Shown here: positions 31,421-43,620 of the stretch, piece after piece | Position numbering within the stretch: the stretch's first letter is position 1 | Layout of the letters: the number at the start of each line of letters is the position of its first letter | Assembly (NCBI GenBank): GCA_003427395.1 | Contig: BFEA01000024.1 | Coordinates: 3,022,259-3,086,258 of the forward strand | Direction: 5' to 3' | Length of the DNA: 64,000 nucleotides | From: Chara braunii | Lineage: Eukaryota > Streptophyta > Charophyceae > Charales > Characeae | Translations under genes and position numbers: made by a program | Notes under the pieces: model-generated | What the model was told of the DNA's origin: nothing | What the model saw: only the letters and a program-made list of their open reading frames with translations | The model's database searches: none

Positions 31421-31815
31421 CAGAGCCACCATCTCCGTTGCCGCTATGCCCTAGTCCCGTCCTACCAGCTAACCCCATCACCTGCAGGATGCATCATATC
31501 CAACATCTACTTTCCCCACTTAGCCAGACAGCACTCCCCCCTCTGTGCAACCTCAACACGGAAGGGGGAGCTGGAGAAAAAACACCCTTTGATCCAAATC
31601 TGGATGTACTTTCCTCAACTGGCGTGAACCAGAAATTCAAGCTACAAAATTACGAAGTAATTGAAGGGCCCTAGTACGTAGCTCTGTACGCAGAATCATG
31701 GCAGAGTTATGGCGAACAAGAAATTAGGATTTTCAACCAAAATTCAGGAATAGAAATTTGCGAACACACATTTAAGCACGGAAGATCTGCAGTCAAAATC
31801 TAAGAAAGATTAGGT

Positions 31816-32400
31816 TGTGCAAGGAAAATGAGTGAGAGTGATAGACAGAAAACCAAATTACATCATCACATCAAAGACCAGATAGTCCTGTGCCAAACAG
31901 AAAGTAGATTGCACTCAGATGCAAGCCAGATAAGAGCACGATGATGAACTCATATGTCAATGTCAGCCCTCTCTTGCCACCATCAACCATGTATCCAATG
32001 TTGCCCTTCTCATATGGTGCTCAGCGCCCAGCCTACGATCTTCCAGCACCTATACTAGCCTATCAATCTACGACAATGCAACCAGGAATCACTTCAGCCG
32101 AAGACTAATGTACACGAAGAAGTCGCCCATGCAGACCACCGCATATACATCAGGTATGTGTATCTTCTCTTTCTCCATCACCAGCCACCACGAGGCATGC
32201 CCGACTATGGATGCATCACGTCGGCTGCACACTTGCAGCACCTACACCAAACAGTGCCCGTGTGCGCTTCCAGCCAGTGCCCCACCGGCATGCCAGCGTG
32301 CAGATTCAGTAGTGTGGCCACAAGGTCGCCCAAAGCCAGAATGCCTGGCTGGGCGACGTGTGATACACAACCTCACACCCCACACAACGTCCCGTACCTG
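31816..32400 (-). repeat. diverged LTR copy of the E5 family
   Basis: Starts TGCAAGGAAAATGAG like both E5 LTRs and continues with GACCAGATAGTC, AATAAGAGCAC-like, CAGCGCCCAG and CAGGTATGT blocks in the same order. Similarity fades to the right, and no internal element sequence adjoins, so this may be a solo or truncated LTR. Confidence 0.5.
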
Positions 32401-34499
32401 TGGGACACTGATCAGAGTAATTGGGGCGTGGCCGAGGATTTTGGGGCGGGGTTGAACCGCCAGGGCGAAACCGGGGTTCTCGCCTCAGCCCCGAGGGTCG
32501 TTTCGGAAACTCTAGTTGACGGAGATAACCGCAAAAGTCCAAAATTTAGATAAGCGCCGAAGAGCGGGGCATGGGCAAAAGTCTGCCCGTCAGCTTAAGG
32601 ACAGAAACACAACTCATTCGACACCAGGCATAACCGCCAAAAAGAAAAAGGAGACAACAAATCTATCTCGTGTCAGGTTCACGCCATCCTTCTTGGCGGG
32701 GGTCAAGGAGACAATGAACACCTTAAGCATCCGAGTCGGGCTCACGAGGTTCGTCTGGTCGGCTGGAAGTCTCGTCATGTGACGGTGGCGGGAGCGGGGG
32801 CACCCAGGTCCGGAAGTTCACCGGAAGAGCTCCCGCGTTACGGGAGAGATCTGGGAACCGGATGGACCCTTTGTAGCCCAGCACCAGTCTCCACCAGGAA
32901 CACAAATTTCCCAGCCGACACCAACAGCAAATAAACTGAGGCTCCCACGTGCGTGGATTGTCGATTAGGGAAGTACCGTCAAGTCCGTATAAGGCAAAAT
33001 CAGCAATGGGGAAGAAAACCGATCAATCAAAACAAACCGGTTCCCCCTATATGAAACGCTTTGGAGGGGTTACAAAAGTGAACTTTTCAGCCCACAATAG
33101 CGCCCTCCGTACATCCGCATCGCAGTAGAGACCATCTTTGTCTGCAATTGGGAAGGGAGGAAGGTTGCTATGGCGAATTGATGTGAGGTTCGAGCACGAG
33201 CATTTGCCCGCACTCACGTCCAGAGCAGCAAACCTCGAAGTCTCAACTTACCATACACCGGCCACTCCCACCTATCAAAAGGCCAGCAGTCCGCACGATG
33301 TCATCAACCAACATCGCCACCTTGCGAAACGACGTTGGCCGGGAGGCAGAGAGGTCGGGCGGATCGTCCATACGACTGATGTCGCTGGTTGCTCTGTCCC
33401 TGGTCGCTCGGCCCGCCTGAGTGAACTGAGAAATTGACACGTGGTGCTTGCACGTGAGAGCGAAGAGAAGAAGGTTGACGGTGATCTCACACGCGCGCGC
33501 GAGGTGTGGGGATCGACAGTTAATCGGGGATCAGAGAGCATCAGCACACTCGTGTATGCAAGCAGACGTCCAAGACTCAGTGACCCGCACCCATGTCGGC
33601 AAAGACTACAAGGACCATTCCCCAATCTTTTTACATCCATACATCCTTCTTGACAGTGAAGCATTCTGCGTCCATAGACTCTCACGACCAAAGCCATGCA
33701 CAAAACTGAGTATCCACACTTAGTCCTTAAGGCGCACAACCAATGGACAAAGAAGTGAGTCTCTCGCTATTCAAAATTACAACAATGCTGGCACTCCAAG
33801 TGCACAGCCACCAACCCAGCCGAACGCAAGCCAACCATAGCCACAAGGCCCTGCCGCTGGCTCCATTCCCGTCTCCACCACGGCTCAGTCCCTCCGACTG
33901 CCTTACCCCCGATTCTACCACTAATTCCACCCCACGCCGTCACTCCTCACGCAGCATTGCAGCCGAGATCAAAGGGAGTGCAGCGGGGCACCAGTGCGTA
34001 TTGCGGGTAGCGAGGGCATAGATGAGGAGGAGAGAAGGAAGAGGGTTCCAAAAGGTAAGAAGGCAGGATGATCAAAATTTTCGCTCACTTGGGGTGGTCG
34101 TTCAAGCCGCATGCGTAAGTTCACTCTTACGACTTGATCCGACCATCCCAACTGTTGACCAATCAATCGCACCGAAGAACAAGGAGGGGATCGAACGAAG
34201 GGTTTGGAGGGAGACGAAGGGGTGCACGGAGACGAAGGACAACAAGAAGGAAAGTTGGCATGCGCACACAAGGCGGGAAGCGAGCTTGCATGGCAAGCCA
34301 GAATTCAAAAATGGCTGTGCGTGCGCTGATGCAAAGAAGAAATGAAAATGCCGTTAACCGAAACTCATAACTGTTTCTTGAAAATTCCCGCGCGGTCGCT
34401 AATCGGCCACGCTAGACTAATTTGAACAAGGACAGGGGCAAACTCGAAAGATGCATGCAATTGGCCCGCAAAAATTTGAAAACGGACCCCGTTTCCTGT
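32401..34499. other. no gene seen
   Basis: Several open frames of 60-150 codons show no domain or repeat support. I see no RNA gene. Confidence 0.45.
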
Positions 34500-35332
34500 A
34501 ATTAGTCAAGATCGGTAATTTGGGGCTTACTTCGGGTTTTAGACCGAAGGGTACAGGAAGCCGTGAGGTACGAAACTTGGCTCTTTCCTTTATGGAAAGT
34601 GCGGGCTGGTCGTGGGGCCCAGTAGCTTCCTATCGGGCCAAAGTGTCTGTTCCCCGGGCCAGTTCAGATACTGTCCTGGGCCCGAAGCAGTTACGCATGC
34701 CCAATTGTGCGACGTCGCTCCAAGTGTTCGCTGCATGCAGATTGGCTCGTGTCCAGTGTGTGACGCCACAGCCACATTTTCATTAGTCCACTTCCGTTGT
34801 GCGACATGTCGGCCTCCGGGCTCTTGCTGGAAATATGCAGGGCCCGGTCACACGGGCATGACCTGCCTCCAGAGCCTGAATGAGCAGGCCAGGATCAAGT
34901 GTACCCGCCCAGGTCCTCGTTCAGTTTGAACTTTGAACACTAACTGCCTAATGTAGATGGTGCTGCTCTCGTTGGCCCGTTGGCCCATGGGCCACCTCAC
35001 AGCTTCAGGTCTGGCATGTAGGTCATGGTCACACAGCATCAACCTGCTGTAACTGTCTGGGTTGAGGCATAGACTCAGAGCGAAGGACTCGTCGGGAGTC
35101 AAAACCGGCAAATGATTCCCAACAGGCGCATGCCTTTCAACAGCTTCTTGGGCCTTCTGCTATGGCCCTTTCTGTGGTCACATTGGCCTGTACTCCGGCC
35201 TAGGCGCATGTTTGCAGGCCCGCCTTTACTCAGGGCGGGCAATGCCTTTTCCAACACTGCTGAGGGTGTAAAATCCTCACATACCTTCCCCTTTAGCTTC
35301 GAAAGTCCCATGAGGAGCATTTAATTCCTTCG

Positions 35333-36152
35333 TCAGCGTGAAGTCCCCACCTTCTCTGGGATATATGTGATGTTCGTAGTAAACTTGGAGAAGCAAGACT
35401 TGTCCTTGATGTCCCCAATCATGGTTGGGGGCAGCATATGTCCTTTGGTGGTAAACAATCGGATTTTGGTGATTGATGCAGGTCTACATGCAATGAATAC
35501 GGGATAGATGCGTAGGTGATCAGGGATTTTGATGATGTTGGGGCGACTATCCAAATCATTCCACACTAGACCTATGGCTTCCCAATGACTAAAGTACTGC
35601 GGCGTTAGAGATGTCAGTTCCCTGTCATAACCTTACTTGGACTCATTCCCCTACTTGAAGTGTGGGCTGTCGACTATACTCTGTTTCATATGCAACTATG
35701 GCATCTTGAGATTTATGTATATGTTTGACAACTTGCTACAGCCGCTTATCAGCAACCTCTAAGCTGCAATGGGCTGCTGTTGATTGGTTTTCAGGTAGGA
35801 GAAAGTCTATCATTGATCTAGGCTTCTGGCTCAACTGCAATGGCTGGGATTTATACCGGATGCTGGCACCCTGGCTCTTAGTACTGCACCACTCAGTCCA
35901 TCTGCTCCTCTTGGCCAATCGCTTCAGGATGTATCTGGCAGTTGGCGTCCCATCTGTCTAGCCGCTTCCTTCGACAGTTCGCTTGTGATATCTCTATCGT
36001 TGACTATGCACTTAGGCTGGCCAAAGATGCGTACCTGCTCGACCATAATTAATTTAGTCCGCACGGTCTCAGGGATGACGACTAACCTAGCTTACTTTGA
36101 GAACCAGTCCACTATGTAAAACATCTTGCTCTTGTCAATCTTGCTGGTTTCA
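35333..36152 (-). pseudogene. fossil integrase/pol 3' fragment of an E5-like element (E6)
   Basis: On the minus strand, decayed pieces in several frames match the E5 integrase in order: FYIVDWFSK, IFGQPKCIVNDRDITSEL (second catalytic Asp region), DFLLPENQ, VVKHIHKSQDAI, PQYFSHWEAIG and IPDHLRIYPVF. Stops and frame changes are frequent, so this is an old relic. The GC-rich DNA to its left (34500-35330) has GGGCCC-rich words like the E5 LTR and may be its LTR, but alignment by eye is weak. Confidence 0.6.
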
Positions 36153-36262
36153 AGTATATATGAGAGCTAGACCAGTGGGGAAAGAGAAGGTTTTGTCTAA
36201 CACAGAGGGCAACCGTAGTCATTAAAGTAGGTTCGCTGAAATCTCCTTATCTGAAGTAACGA

Positions 36263-36552
36263 CCATTTCGTCAAAATGGACATCTTTTATTTTTTGAAAG
36301 AAATTGAAACCGAGTTTTTTGGCCGAAAACTCGGCAAAATTTGCTGTTTCTGAGGGTCCGGCGTTTGTAAAACGCTGGACCCCCTGGCTGCCTGGATGTC
36401 CCTAGTCTCAAGCTAGGTCCTGTACAGCCAGGGGGTCCAGCGTTTTACAAATGCTGGACCCTCAGGAACAGCAAATCTTGCCGAGTTTTCGGCCAAAAAA
36501 CTCGGTTTCAATTTCGTTCAAAAAATAAAAGATGTCCATTTTGACGAAATGG
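36263..36552. mobile_element. foldback (MITE-like) element with 128-bp arms
   Basis: Left arm 36263-36390 and right arm 36425-36552 are inverted copies with few mismatches, around a 34-base loop. Each arm contains two further palindromes: one around CCGAGTTTT/AAAACTCGG and one around GGTCC-GCGTTT/AAACGCTGGACC. There is no ORF. No target duplication could be fixed at the ends. It could be a foldback transposon or MITE, or a hairpin-RNA locus; the sequence cannot decide. Confidence 0.85.
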
Positions 36553-36589
36553 CAGTTAAGTGTCCGGTCACACCATAATATTATTCTAA

Positions 36590-36804
36590 AAATAAACTAC
36601 ACAAAATCATTTTTTGTATTCTTTTTACTAAAAAATAATATTATTAAATTTTATATTTTTTATTTTCTTATCCTCGGTGTCCACATCGCCATTTCTTAAA
36701 TATTGATAAATGCGATAATTTATAGGGGAACATATATGGCCCTATCCATCCCTCCCTTGTTTCTTTTGCCGATCGTCATCCTATAACACAAGAGCTATCC
36801 TATA
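36590..36804. other. AT-rich spacer
   Basis: AT-rich DNA between the foldback element and the outer LTR of E5, with AATAATATTATT-like words; no gene. Confidence 0.5.
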
Positions 36805-36957
36805 TGCAAGGAAAATGAGCGATAGCGGATTCCAGAAACTACGCAGCATCATACACATGAAACCAGATAGTCTTGACCTCGAACCAAAAGCAGAATTGCA
36901 ACTTGAGTTCCACCAAATAAGAGCACAGCAAAAGCTCATAAGTGACAATGTTGGAAT
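36805..36957 (-). repeat. E5-type left LTR, first part
   Basis: Matches 63020 onward (TGCAAGGA..ATGAGC, CATCATACACATGA, AGAATTGCA, AATAAGAGCACA). It is cut at 36957 by the E3 insertion and resumes at 55467. Confidence 0.85.
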
Positions 36958-38326
36958 TGTTACGATCCTGGCCAATTTCGAAGTATGCATTCGACAGAAA
37001 GTACAATGCCATCCAATTGCAAAAAGAAATGAGTGAACTTGAGAGGAGAGAGAGAGAAAGAAGAAGAAGAAGAAGTAAGAAAGAAGAAGAAGATGTACTC
37101 CAGCATAGACCAATGACAAGGCTCTTCTTCTTCGCCAACCAATCTCCTCCTCCTTATCTCCTCCCCTCTTATTCAAATAATAAATACCAATGATAATGTT
37201 GAATGACTGAACCAGAATCAATGTCCTAATCCCACTTCTACTGCAGGCACAACATGAGGTCCACCATAGCCATGGCCACCCTTCCTCTTCCTCTACATAC
37301 AGGCCGAGGCTATGGCGGAGTACTGAGGGCTCTCCCTCCTATCCAAAGGACAACCCAAAGCAGCTATGTCGCTGCCCCTTCTGTCCCAAGGTCAACACCA
37401 TGCAGCTATACCGCTGCCCACTCAACCGCCATGCCTGACTTTGTCGAGCTTCCTTGATGCGGCACTACCCCCACTGGGGCCTTCCAGATGCAGCGCCTAA
37501 CAAGGTGATGAAGATGGTGTCTACCATAGCCGGGTAAGTACCTCACCACTCTCCTCCTTGGTCCCCTTCTCCCTCCTCCTCCTACCGGTAGAGCTCCACC
37601 ATAGCTAAGGTGGAAGCTCCCGGCTTCTTCCTCCCAGCAGCGCTGTAGTACCCAGCGCCCCTCCAGCCAGCGCTCCAGCAGCGTGTCGCCAAACTTGCAC
37701 ACTGAAGAATGAGGCCGAGCTCTTGCCTCGGCCTCTTGATATAGCGGCCTGCTTGCCTCCTGGGCGGTGACTTCCAGGCCGCTCGGCCTCCCAAGCAACC
37801 GGTACCTCCTCCCTTTCAGAGGGAAACATCATTGCAGACTCCGATATTGCCCGTACAGGCTCTAGACTCAGACTGGATGGACTGGTACCGGCCTAGACCT
37901 AGCCTACCGCTACTGGGTCTCTAAAAATGCCAACTTTGTCTTCTTCTGCTCGGCCTCGAGTACCCGACACATCTACTGCTACTGGGTGCGGTACCGGCCT
38001 ACCTGCTACTTGAGTGTTTTTCCGCTGCTCTAAGCACCGCGGGCCCCTGGCTCCGCTACTTGAGTGTTTTCCCTGCTGCAACCCTCAATGCCATGACCAC
38101 AGGTAAGTACCGGCCCTACGGGCTACCAAACAAGCAAGTACCCTTGCGGGTCACACACACACTCATGCCAACAAGCACTCAGACAGGCACGCAAGTCAAC
38201 AAGCTTGCACACATACAGACTTAGAAAACACAGCAGAATGCAGGAATCTCAGCAAGGCATCCATTCCATCGACAAAACTTCAGAAATCAGCAGTGTTTTC
38301 AGTCTGTGTTATGGCGGGTCATTACA
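36958..38326 (-). repeat. E3 3' LTR (1369 bp)
   Basis: On the plus strand it begins TGTTACGATCCTGGCC and ends GGCGGGTCATTACA. It is matched by 44787-45061 plus 54063-55466. It contains an AAGAAG-rich tract (about 37058-37095), an ACCATAGCC-rich part, and palindromic ACCGGCCTAG-type words near 37885. Confidence 0.9.
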
Positions 38327-38345
38327 CTACCCCCCCCTCAAGAGC
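38327..38345 (-). other. E3 polypurine tract
   Basis: The minus strand reads a GAG-plus-G8 purine run directly against the LTR, the expected primer site for plus-strand DNA synthesis. Confidence 0.7.
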
Positions 38346-38477
38346 AAGGTCCCTTCCAGTGAGTAACTCAATCAGAGTCCTTGCATAATGCATCATAAGC
38401 ATAAATTGCAAAGAGAGATCGGGTATGTTCCGTAGGAGTGAGGGTAGCAGTGAATTTAGGCTGTTGTTCGGAACTAA

Positions 38478-39995
38478 TCAATCGTTCATGTGCGTTGACG
38501 ACTCGCGGGGCACTCTACAACAAATCTTTCTTAGCAATCCAGTAAAGTCATTCAATGGATGATATAGGAAGTGGACTTTGTATTGTCTGTTTCTCCCCTT
38601 CCCACTGCGCTCGACAATTTTGTCAATCTCGTGACCACCACTGATTGCACGAGGAATCATTGATTCTCGATACGGAAGAGTTTCGGGTGGCTCGTACGGA
38701 AAAGACTTCGACGCGTGAAAGACTGGGTACGTGCGCAAATGAGGAGGCACGTTGATCGTGTAAGAAGGACCAAATGAATCATTCCCAACTCGGTTCAGCA
38801 CCTCCCACGGACCGTAGTACTGAGGAAGAAGTTTTCGTGATACACCTTCTTTTTCAGAAAACTCAGACATCTTGACCCAGACATAACTTCCCACTGTGAA
38901 AGGATCAGGCTGGCGCTTTTTGTTTGCATGCTTAATCATGGCACTGCGTCGCGTTTCCATGGCTGCGACAATAACTTTGAGCAAACGATCATACTTAGCG
39001 CTGTAGCCTGGCCATGCTTAATCATGGCACTGCGTCGCGTTTCCTTGGCTGCGACAATAACTTTGAGCAAACGATCATACTTAGCGCTGTAGCCTGGCTG
39101 GCCAGGTGTCAGTCCGGGTGGCTGTTCAGGGAACAGATAAGATAGGGGATTGCGGATTTTCCACCCAAGGTGCAGCCGGTTAGGTGTCATCCCGGTGGAA
39201 GAGTGTATGGAGTTGTTGTACAACCCTTGCACAATCAACAATTCCTCATCCCAAGAGTTCTGACCGGGCACAATTAGAGCTTGGAGAAGTTGGATCACAG
39301 TCTGGTTGATCTCCTCGACCAGTCCATTGGCTTCGGGATGTCGACCATATGTCATCTTGAGCTTGATGCCATAGATCTGGGAGGTGAAGTCCTTCCAATC
39401 TGCACTTATGAACCTAGTGTCCCGGTCACTCACAAAAGTTTTCGGGGTCCATACTGCAAAATGTACTTCTTGTGAAACTCTTTGATCACCAGATCAGTTG
39501 GGGCGTGAGGTGGTAATGGGATCAAGTTCAGAAATTTTGAAAAGCGGTCAGTCACCATTACTTGCGAATATCCATTCCTACTCTTCTTCCCCATGTCCGT
39601 GAAGTCGATGGAAAGAGACTCACCCGGGCCAACCGGAATAGGAAGAGGATGCAGCAGCCCATAGGGCTTCTGCCGAGACGGTTTGATGCGTTGACAGACT
39701 TCACCCTCAACCACAAACTTTCATGCCATTCCTTTCATTCCAGGCCATACAAACTTTTGCAGCAGACTTCTGTATGTTTTCTCAAAACTGAAGTGTTCAC
39801 TCCGGCCATGAGCCAAGTCCAAGAAGTGAGTAAGGATCGGTTCATGGTTGGGTACACACAGTCGGTCGTGCTTCCCGTAACGTCGGAAAAGTAAGCCCTT
39901 ACATTCGTGGAAATCAGGTTGACTGCTAGGGTCAGCTCGAATCTGCTCGAGGATGGGACTGAGTTCCGGGTCCTTGGAAGTATGCTCAATGATGT
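38478..39995 (-). pseudogene. E3 integrase, broken by stop and 86-bp duplication
   Basis: The zinc-binding part (about 39900-39715) has His in LAHGRSEH and ends KGMA-stop (TGA at 39721-39723); the Cys pair is reduced to one Cys (EGEVCQR). The core follows: Asp in SLSIDFTDMG, Asp in MSDRDTRF and Glu in HPEANGLVEEIN. A 86-base tandem duplication (38927-39098) repeats the segment around LKVIVAAKETRRSAMIKH and shifts the frame. The C-terminal part has GPWEVLNRVGN, PPHLRTYPVFHASK and a chromodomain-like end (EIDKIVERSG, YKVHFLYHP). The family normally has all these in one frame. Confidence 0.8.
38927..39098. repeat. 86-bp tandem duplication inside the E3 integrase
   Basis: Bases 38927-39012 recur at 39013-39098 with one visible substitution. 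Because 86 is not a multiple of three it destroys the frame. Confidence 0.9.
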
Positions 39996-40009
39996 AGCAG
40001 TACCCCTAC

Positions 40010-40260
40010 GGCCCGGCAGTGGGACCGGACCAGTTTCAGGCCGTCGGCCTGACCCTGGTCCGGTACCAAGTTGTTTCCCGTACCTGGACCTAGGCCGGTA
40101 TATCACTTCGGCCTAGGCCCAGGTCCGGCGGTCAGTTGGTTGATTCATTCTTGATTCGTTCGTTCATTGATCTGGACTGGACTTTCACTCAGTTGCTGCT
40201 TCTCGTGTGTGTCCATCTCCTCTCTCTCTCTCTCTCGCCATCTCCATCTCCGCACGTGCC
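40010..40260. other. GC-rich insertion between E3 RNase H and integrase
   Basis: Coding can be followed to KNLKEELICDARAEG on one side and resumes as SKDPELSPILEQIRA on the other. Between them lie about 250 bases with palindromic words (GGACCGGACC, CCTAGGCC, GGTACC) and a CT run. CCGCACGTGC occurs twice at the right edge (about 40250-40275) and could be related to the insertion. No known element is recognised. Confidence 0.45.
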
Positions 40261-41710
40261 TTCCGCACGTGCGTCACAAATGAGTTCCTCCTTCAAATTC
40301 TTACGGAGATCATAGGAACCCACAAGGCAAGTCATGTACTCAGGATGGCGAGACAAAGCATCCGCAATGCGATTGTAACAACCTTTCTTGTGCTTAAGTT
40401 CAAAATCATACACATCAATCTCATGCAGCCAGCGGGTCAATGTGGTTGATGGATTAATCTGTCTGAATCCATTTCAAAGTCTCGTGATCTGAGAACACTT
40501 TGAAATGACGACCCAAGAGGTAGTGTTTCCAATGATCTAGTGTCTCTTTCAAGGCGTAGAGTTCTCGCATGTAAGTGGAGGCAGCTACCTTGTGACTGGG
40601 CATGCGTTTGCTGTAATATTCAAGCGGACGTAAGCCATCGCCGTCATCTTGCTGCAGCACTGCACCAATCCCATACAAGCTTGGATCCGTAGTTACTACG
40701 AATGTAAGTTTGGGATCTGCAATGCGGAGCACCGGATGACTCATGGAAGCCTCCTTCAACGCTTGGAAGGCTGTTGTGCATTCCCCATCCCATGTGTAAG
40801 ACACATTCTTACTTGTCAACTTGGACAGCGGATGGGCGATGATAGAGAATTTGGGTACAAACTTACGGTAGTATGACACAAGACCAAGAAAAAAATGCAA
40901 CTTGCGGACATTGGCCGGTTGAGGCCAGTTGCGGATGACCTCAACTTTGGTTGCCTCGGGCTCTAGGCCTGCAGCAGACAATCGATGTCCAAGGTAGATG
41001 ATGCTGTCCCTCCCAAATTCAGATTTCTCCAAGTTGAGATGAAGTTGCGCATCCTTGAGGATCTGTAACACTTCCTCAAGGTGTCTCATGTGTTCCTCCA
41101 TCGACTTGCTGAAGATTAGTATATCATCCAGATAAACAACAACAAATCGATTGATCTGATTGCGAAACACCTTGTCCATGAGACTTTGAAAGGTGGCTGG
41201 TGCATTCGTGAGGCTGAAGGGCATAACGGTAAACTCGTACAACCCATCGCGAGTTTTGAATGCAGTTTTATGCTGGTCTGCAAGGTCGACTTCAATCTGG
41301 TGGTAGCCAGACTTGAGATCGATCTTGTTGAAGACCTTGCACCCACCTGCAGCATCAAGCAGATGATCAATACGCGACAAAGGATATGCATTCTTTCTTG
41401 TTATTCTATTCAGTCCGCAGTAATCGATACACATCCGTAGTTTGCCTCCTTTCTTCGAGACAAACAGAACCGGTGCACCGAATTCGGATTCGCTTGGCTT
41501 GATCCATCCCTTCCCAATCATGTCATCGATCTGTCTTCGCAACTCCTCCAATTTGCCTGAGCCCATTCGATAGACACAACCTTTTGGAGGAGTGCTACCT
41601 TCTATCAACTCGATCTTGTGTCGGGCCGGACGCACGGGAACTCCATGCGGTTTGGCCAAGACTTCAAGAAATCGGCCGAGAAGGTTGCGGATCTGGAGGT
41701 GGATCATCAC
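40189..41710 (-). pseudogene. E3 reverse transcriptase and RNase H
   Basis: An almost unbroken RT: HKIELIEGSTPPKG, GAPVLFVSKKGGKLRMCIDY, motif A FNKIDLKSGYHQI, motif B MPFSLTNAPATFQ and motif C YLDD at 41123-41134, then VRKLHFFLGLVSYYRKF and RNase H with Asp in FVVTTDPSLYGIGAVL, Glu in MRELYALKE and Asp in KVFSDHETLKW. The frame is lost after KWIQTD (40454) and resumes shifted as TRWLHEIDVYDFELKHKKG to ALSRHPEYM. The entry from protease is also shifted near 41700. Of the minus-strand relics, this RT has the best-kept catalytic residues. Confidence 0.85.
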
Positions 41711-42716
41711 TTTCAGGTGCAAGCATACCGGATTGCATAGGTGCAACCAAAACAACAGAATTGGAAGCAGAGTCGTTTGGACTAGAAGTAGATTTAGTAG
41801 AGGTAGAAGTAGTTGCATTAGAGGTAGAAACGACATGCAAAGTAGAATCATTATGTACAACAAAAATAAAAGGTACGTGAGCAGGCCTAACAAAGGCTAT
41901 ATACATTTGCTCATCAACTTTGCGCCTGCGCCATTTTTTGGAGAATTGCATTGCGTTGAGAAAAGTGACTTGGGACTTGTACGTCTCATCTAAGAGGACA
42001 AGGCGCTCGATTCCCATGACATCTTTGACCATGAATTGTGAATCCTTCCACATGGTTCTTTCACATTGGGCCTGCAAGCAGCCCAAGCCAATAACCGCGT
42101 CGAAGAGACATTTATCAAGGACATAAAAGTTCAACTCATGCGTGATTGTGCGATCTGCGTCAAAGGTAGTGCGCACACCTTTGACTGCATGCGTAGATGT
42201 GACAACCTCTTGGTTGCCCACTTGGGTCCGACTAGGATTCTGCAAAGTCACTTGCTTCATTCCCAAGCATGCCTTACGGATGTCGTGCGGTGAGAAGTAG
42301 TTAGCGGTTGCACCACAATCAGCCAACGCACGGATGTAACGGCCGTTAATGCAGAGTTTGAAGAAGATCAACTTCGTTTTCCCTTGCGCGCGTTCTTGCT
42401 TCATGTGAGCCCAACGCGACAAGAGAGCATGAAAGTCGATTTCTTTTGACTCCACCCAAGGCTCCTTGTATAGGATGTGTATTTTCTCGGCCTTGGAATC
42501 AACATCAGATGGGGTCTCAGGAGAGGTTTGATGAGTGGGATCAGAATCCAGTGAAGGATCTGCACTTACATATTCAACCTCTCCGTCTGGAGAGTGTGCT
42601 GATGATGTCTCTACCCTTGTTGCTGGTTTCCCTGCTGCAGTTTGAAACAATGTTGGACTGAGTGTCCCGGTTTGGTGCCATGCAGGCAAACCCCTTTCTT
42701 CACCCTGTGTTTCCAC
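41664..42716 (-). CDS. E3 aspartic protease region
   Basis: An open frame of 350 residues. Residues 1-45 are frame-shifted nucleocapsid sequence; the protease loop is RALADCGATANYFSP (about residue 130) with DCGA in place of the usual D-[ST]-GA, and the second block is FDAVIGLGCLQAQ (about residue 208). The end is Ser/Thr/Pro-rich linker that runs out of frame just before the RT. Cys in the DxG position also occurs in E4, so it may be a lineage trait rather than damage. Confidence 0.7.
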   Translation of the reverse strand: METQGEERGLPAWHQTGTLSPTLFQTAAGKPATRVETSSAHSPDGEVEYVSADPSLDSDPTHQTSPETPSDVDSKAEKIHILYKEPWVESKEIDFHALLSRWAHMKQERAQGKTKLIFFKLCINGRYIRALADCGATANYFSPHDIRKACLGMKQVTLQNPSRTQVGNQEVVTSTHAVKGVRTTFDADRTITHELNFYVLDKCLFDAVIGLGCLQAQCERTMWKDSQFMVKDVMGIERLVLLDETYKSQVTFLNAMQFSKKWRRRKVDEQMYIAFVRPAHVPFIFVVHNDSTLHVVSTSNATTSTSTKSTSSPNDSASNSVVLVAPMQSGMLAPESDDPPPDPQPSRPIS

Positions 42717-43620
42717 TCACTTTCACATATACGGAGATCTACCCATGGTTTTGTGGCAGGATCTTCCGGTTTGGGTGGAATCTTCGCTCGCTTGGGAAAA
42801 AGAATGGTGTTAGTGTTGTTCTTCACTGTGGTCTTGGGTCCCTTACTTTTGAAGGCAGTCTTCTTGAAGGCGTCCATGGATTCTTCGTCATTTACATACT
42901 CAGACTCATGAGTTGACGAAGAGCAAGATGCCTCGCAGCCGTGCTCTTAATCGTCATCAAGAGAAGGATCCTCTGCGAAGGTCTCCTCGTTATCCTCAAG
43001 TAGATCGTGTGCTGAAAAACGGTTGCTGCCTGGAAACCGTTTGCGACCGGTGGCCTTTTTGCCACCCGATCCACCCGGGAGGTCTTGTGCCTCCAGCTTG
43101 ACTAAGTCCCGTATGAGGGTAAGCCAATCTGTATACGCTATGAGTCCAAGCCCCAGGCGATGTGTTATAGTAGAGGGGACCGTACCTTAATCACATCCAA
43201 GCAAGACTGCGCAATCATCTTCAGATCCGGAGTAACAAAGAGTTTACTAACATACTGCTGCAACCTATGCATGGTGCCGATCCACTTGTTGTGCTTGAGC
43301 TTGTCAAGCTTAAGTCTAGCTTTGGCTGCAGCATGTGATCAACATATTGTTTGATCAAGAGTTCCTCGAGTGCGGCTATAGGCGTAGCTTTCAGCCATTT
43401 GTTGAAGCTTATTCTTTTATAGCCTGACTGTACAGCTTGGACTTCTAAGAAGCCTCTTACGGTGGGTTCCACATTGGTCCCTAGGACTGACGACTGAGTC
43501 ACTGGGGTGTCCCCAACACATCAAAGTAGGATCGCATGGAGCTGATCCAAGATTCGATGTCGTCCTTCCCGCCATACTTAGATGGAATTTGTGCCGCCTT
43601 CCTGTCCACGTAGGGAAAGC
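42611..43620 (-). pseudogene. E3 Gag, broken
   Basis: A capsid start can be read near 43600 (KYGGKDDIESWISSMRSYF), followed by a TGA and several frames with recognisable stretches (YKRISFNKWLKATP, ALEELLIKQY, LIAYTDWLTLIRDL). The last open piece (42877-42611) ends in a knuckle reduced to CLHGTKPGHSVQHC, lacking one Cys of CX2CX4HX4C. Gag function is therefore lost. Confidence 0.6.

Noticed and set aside
35725-35961. Plus-strand 78-codon frame
   Set aside because: It is the antisense of the E6 integrase relic.
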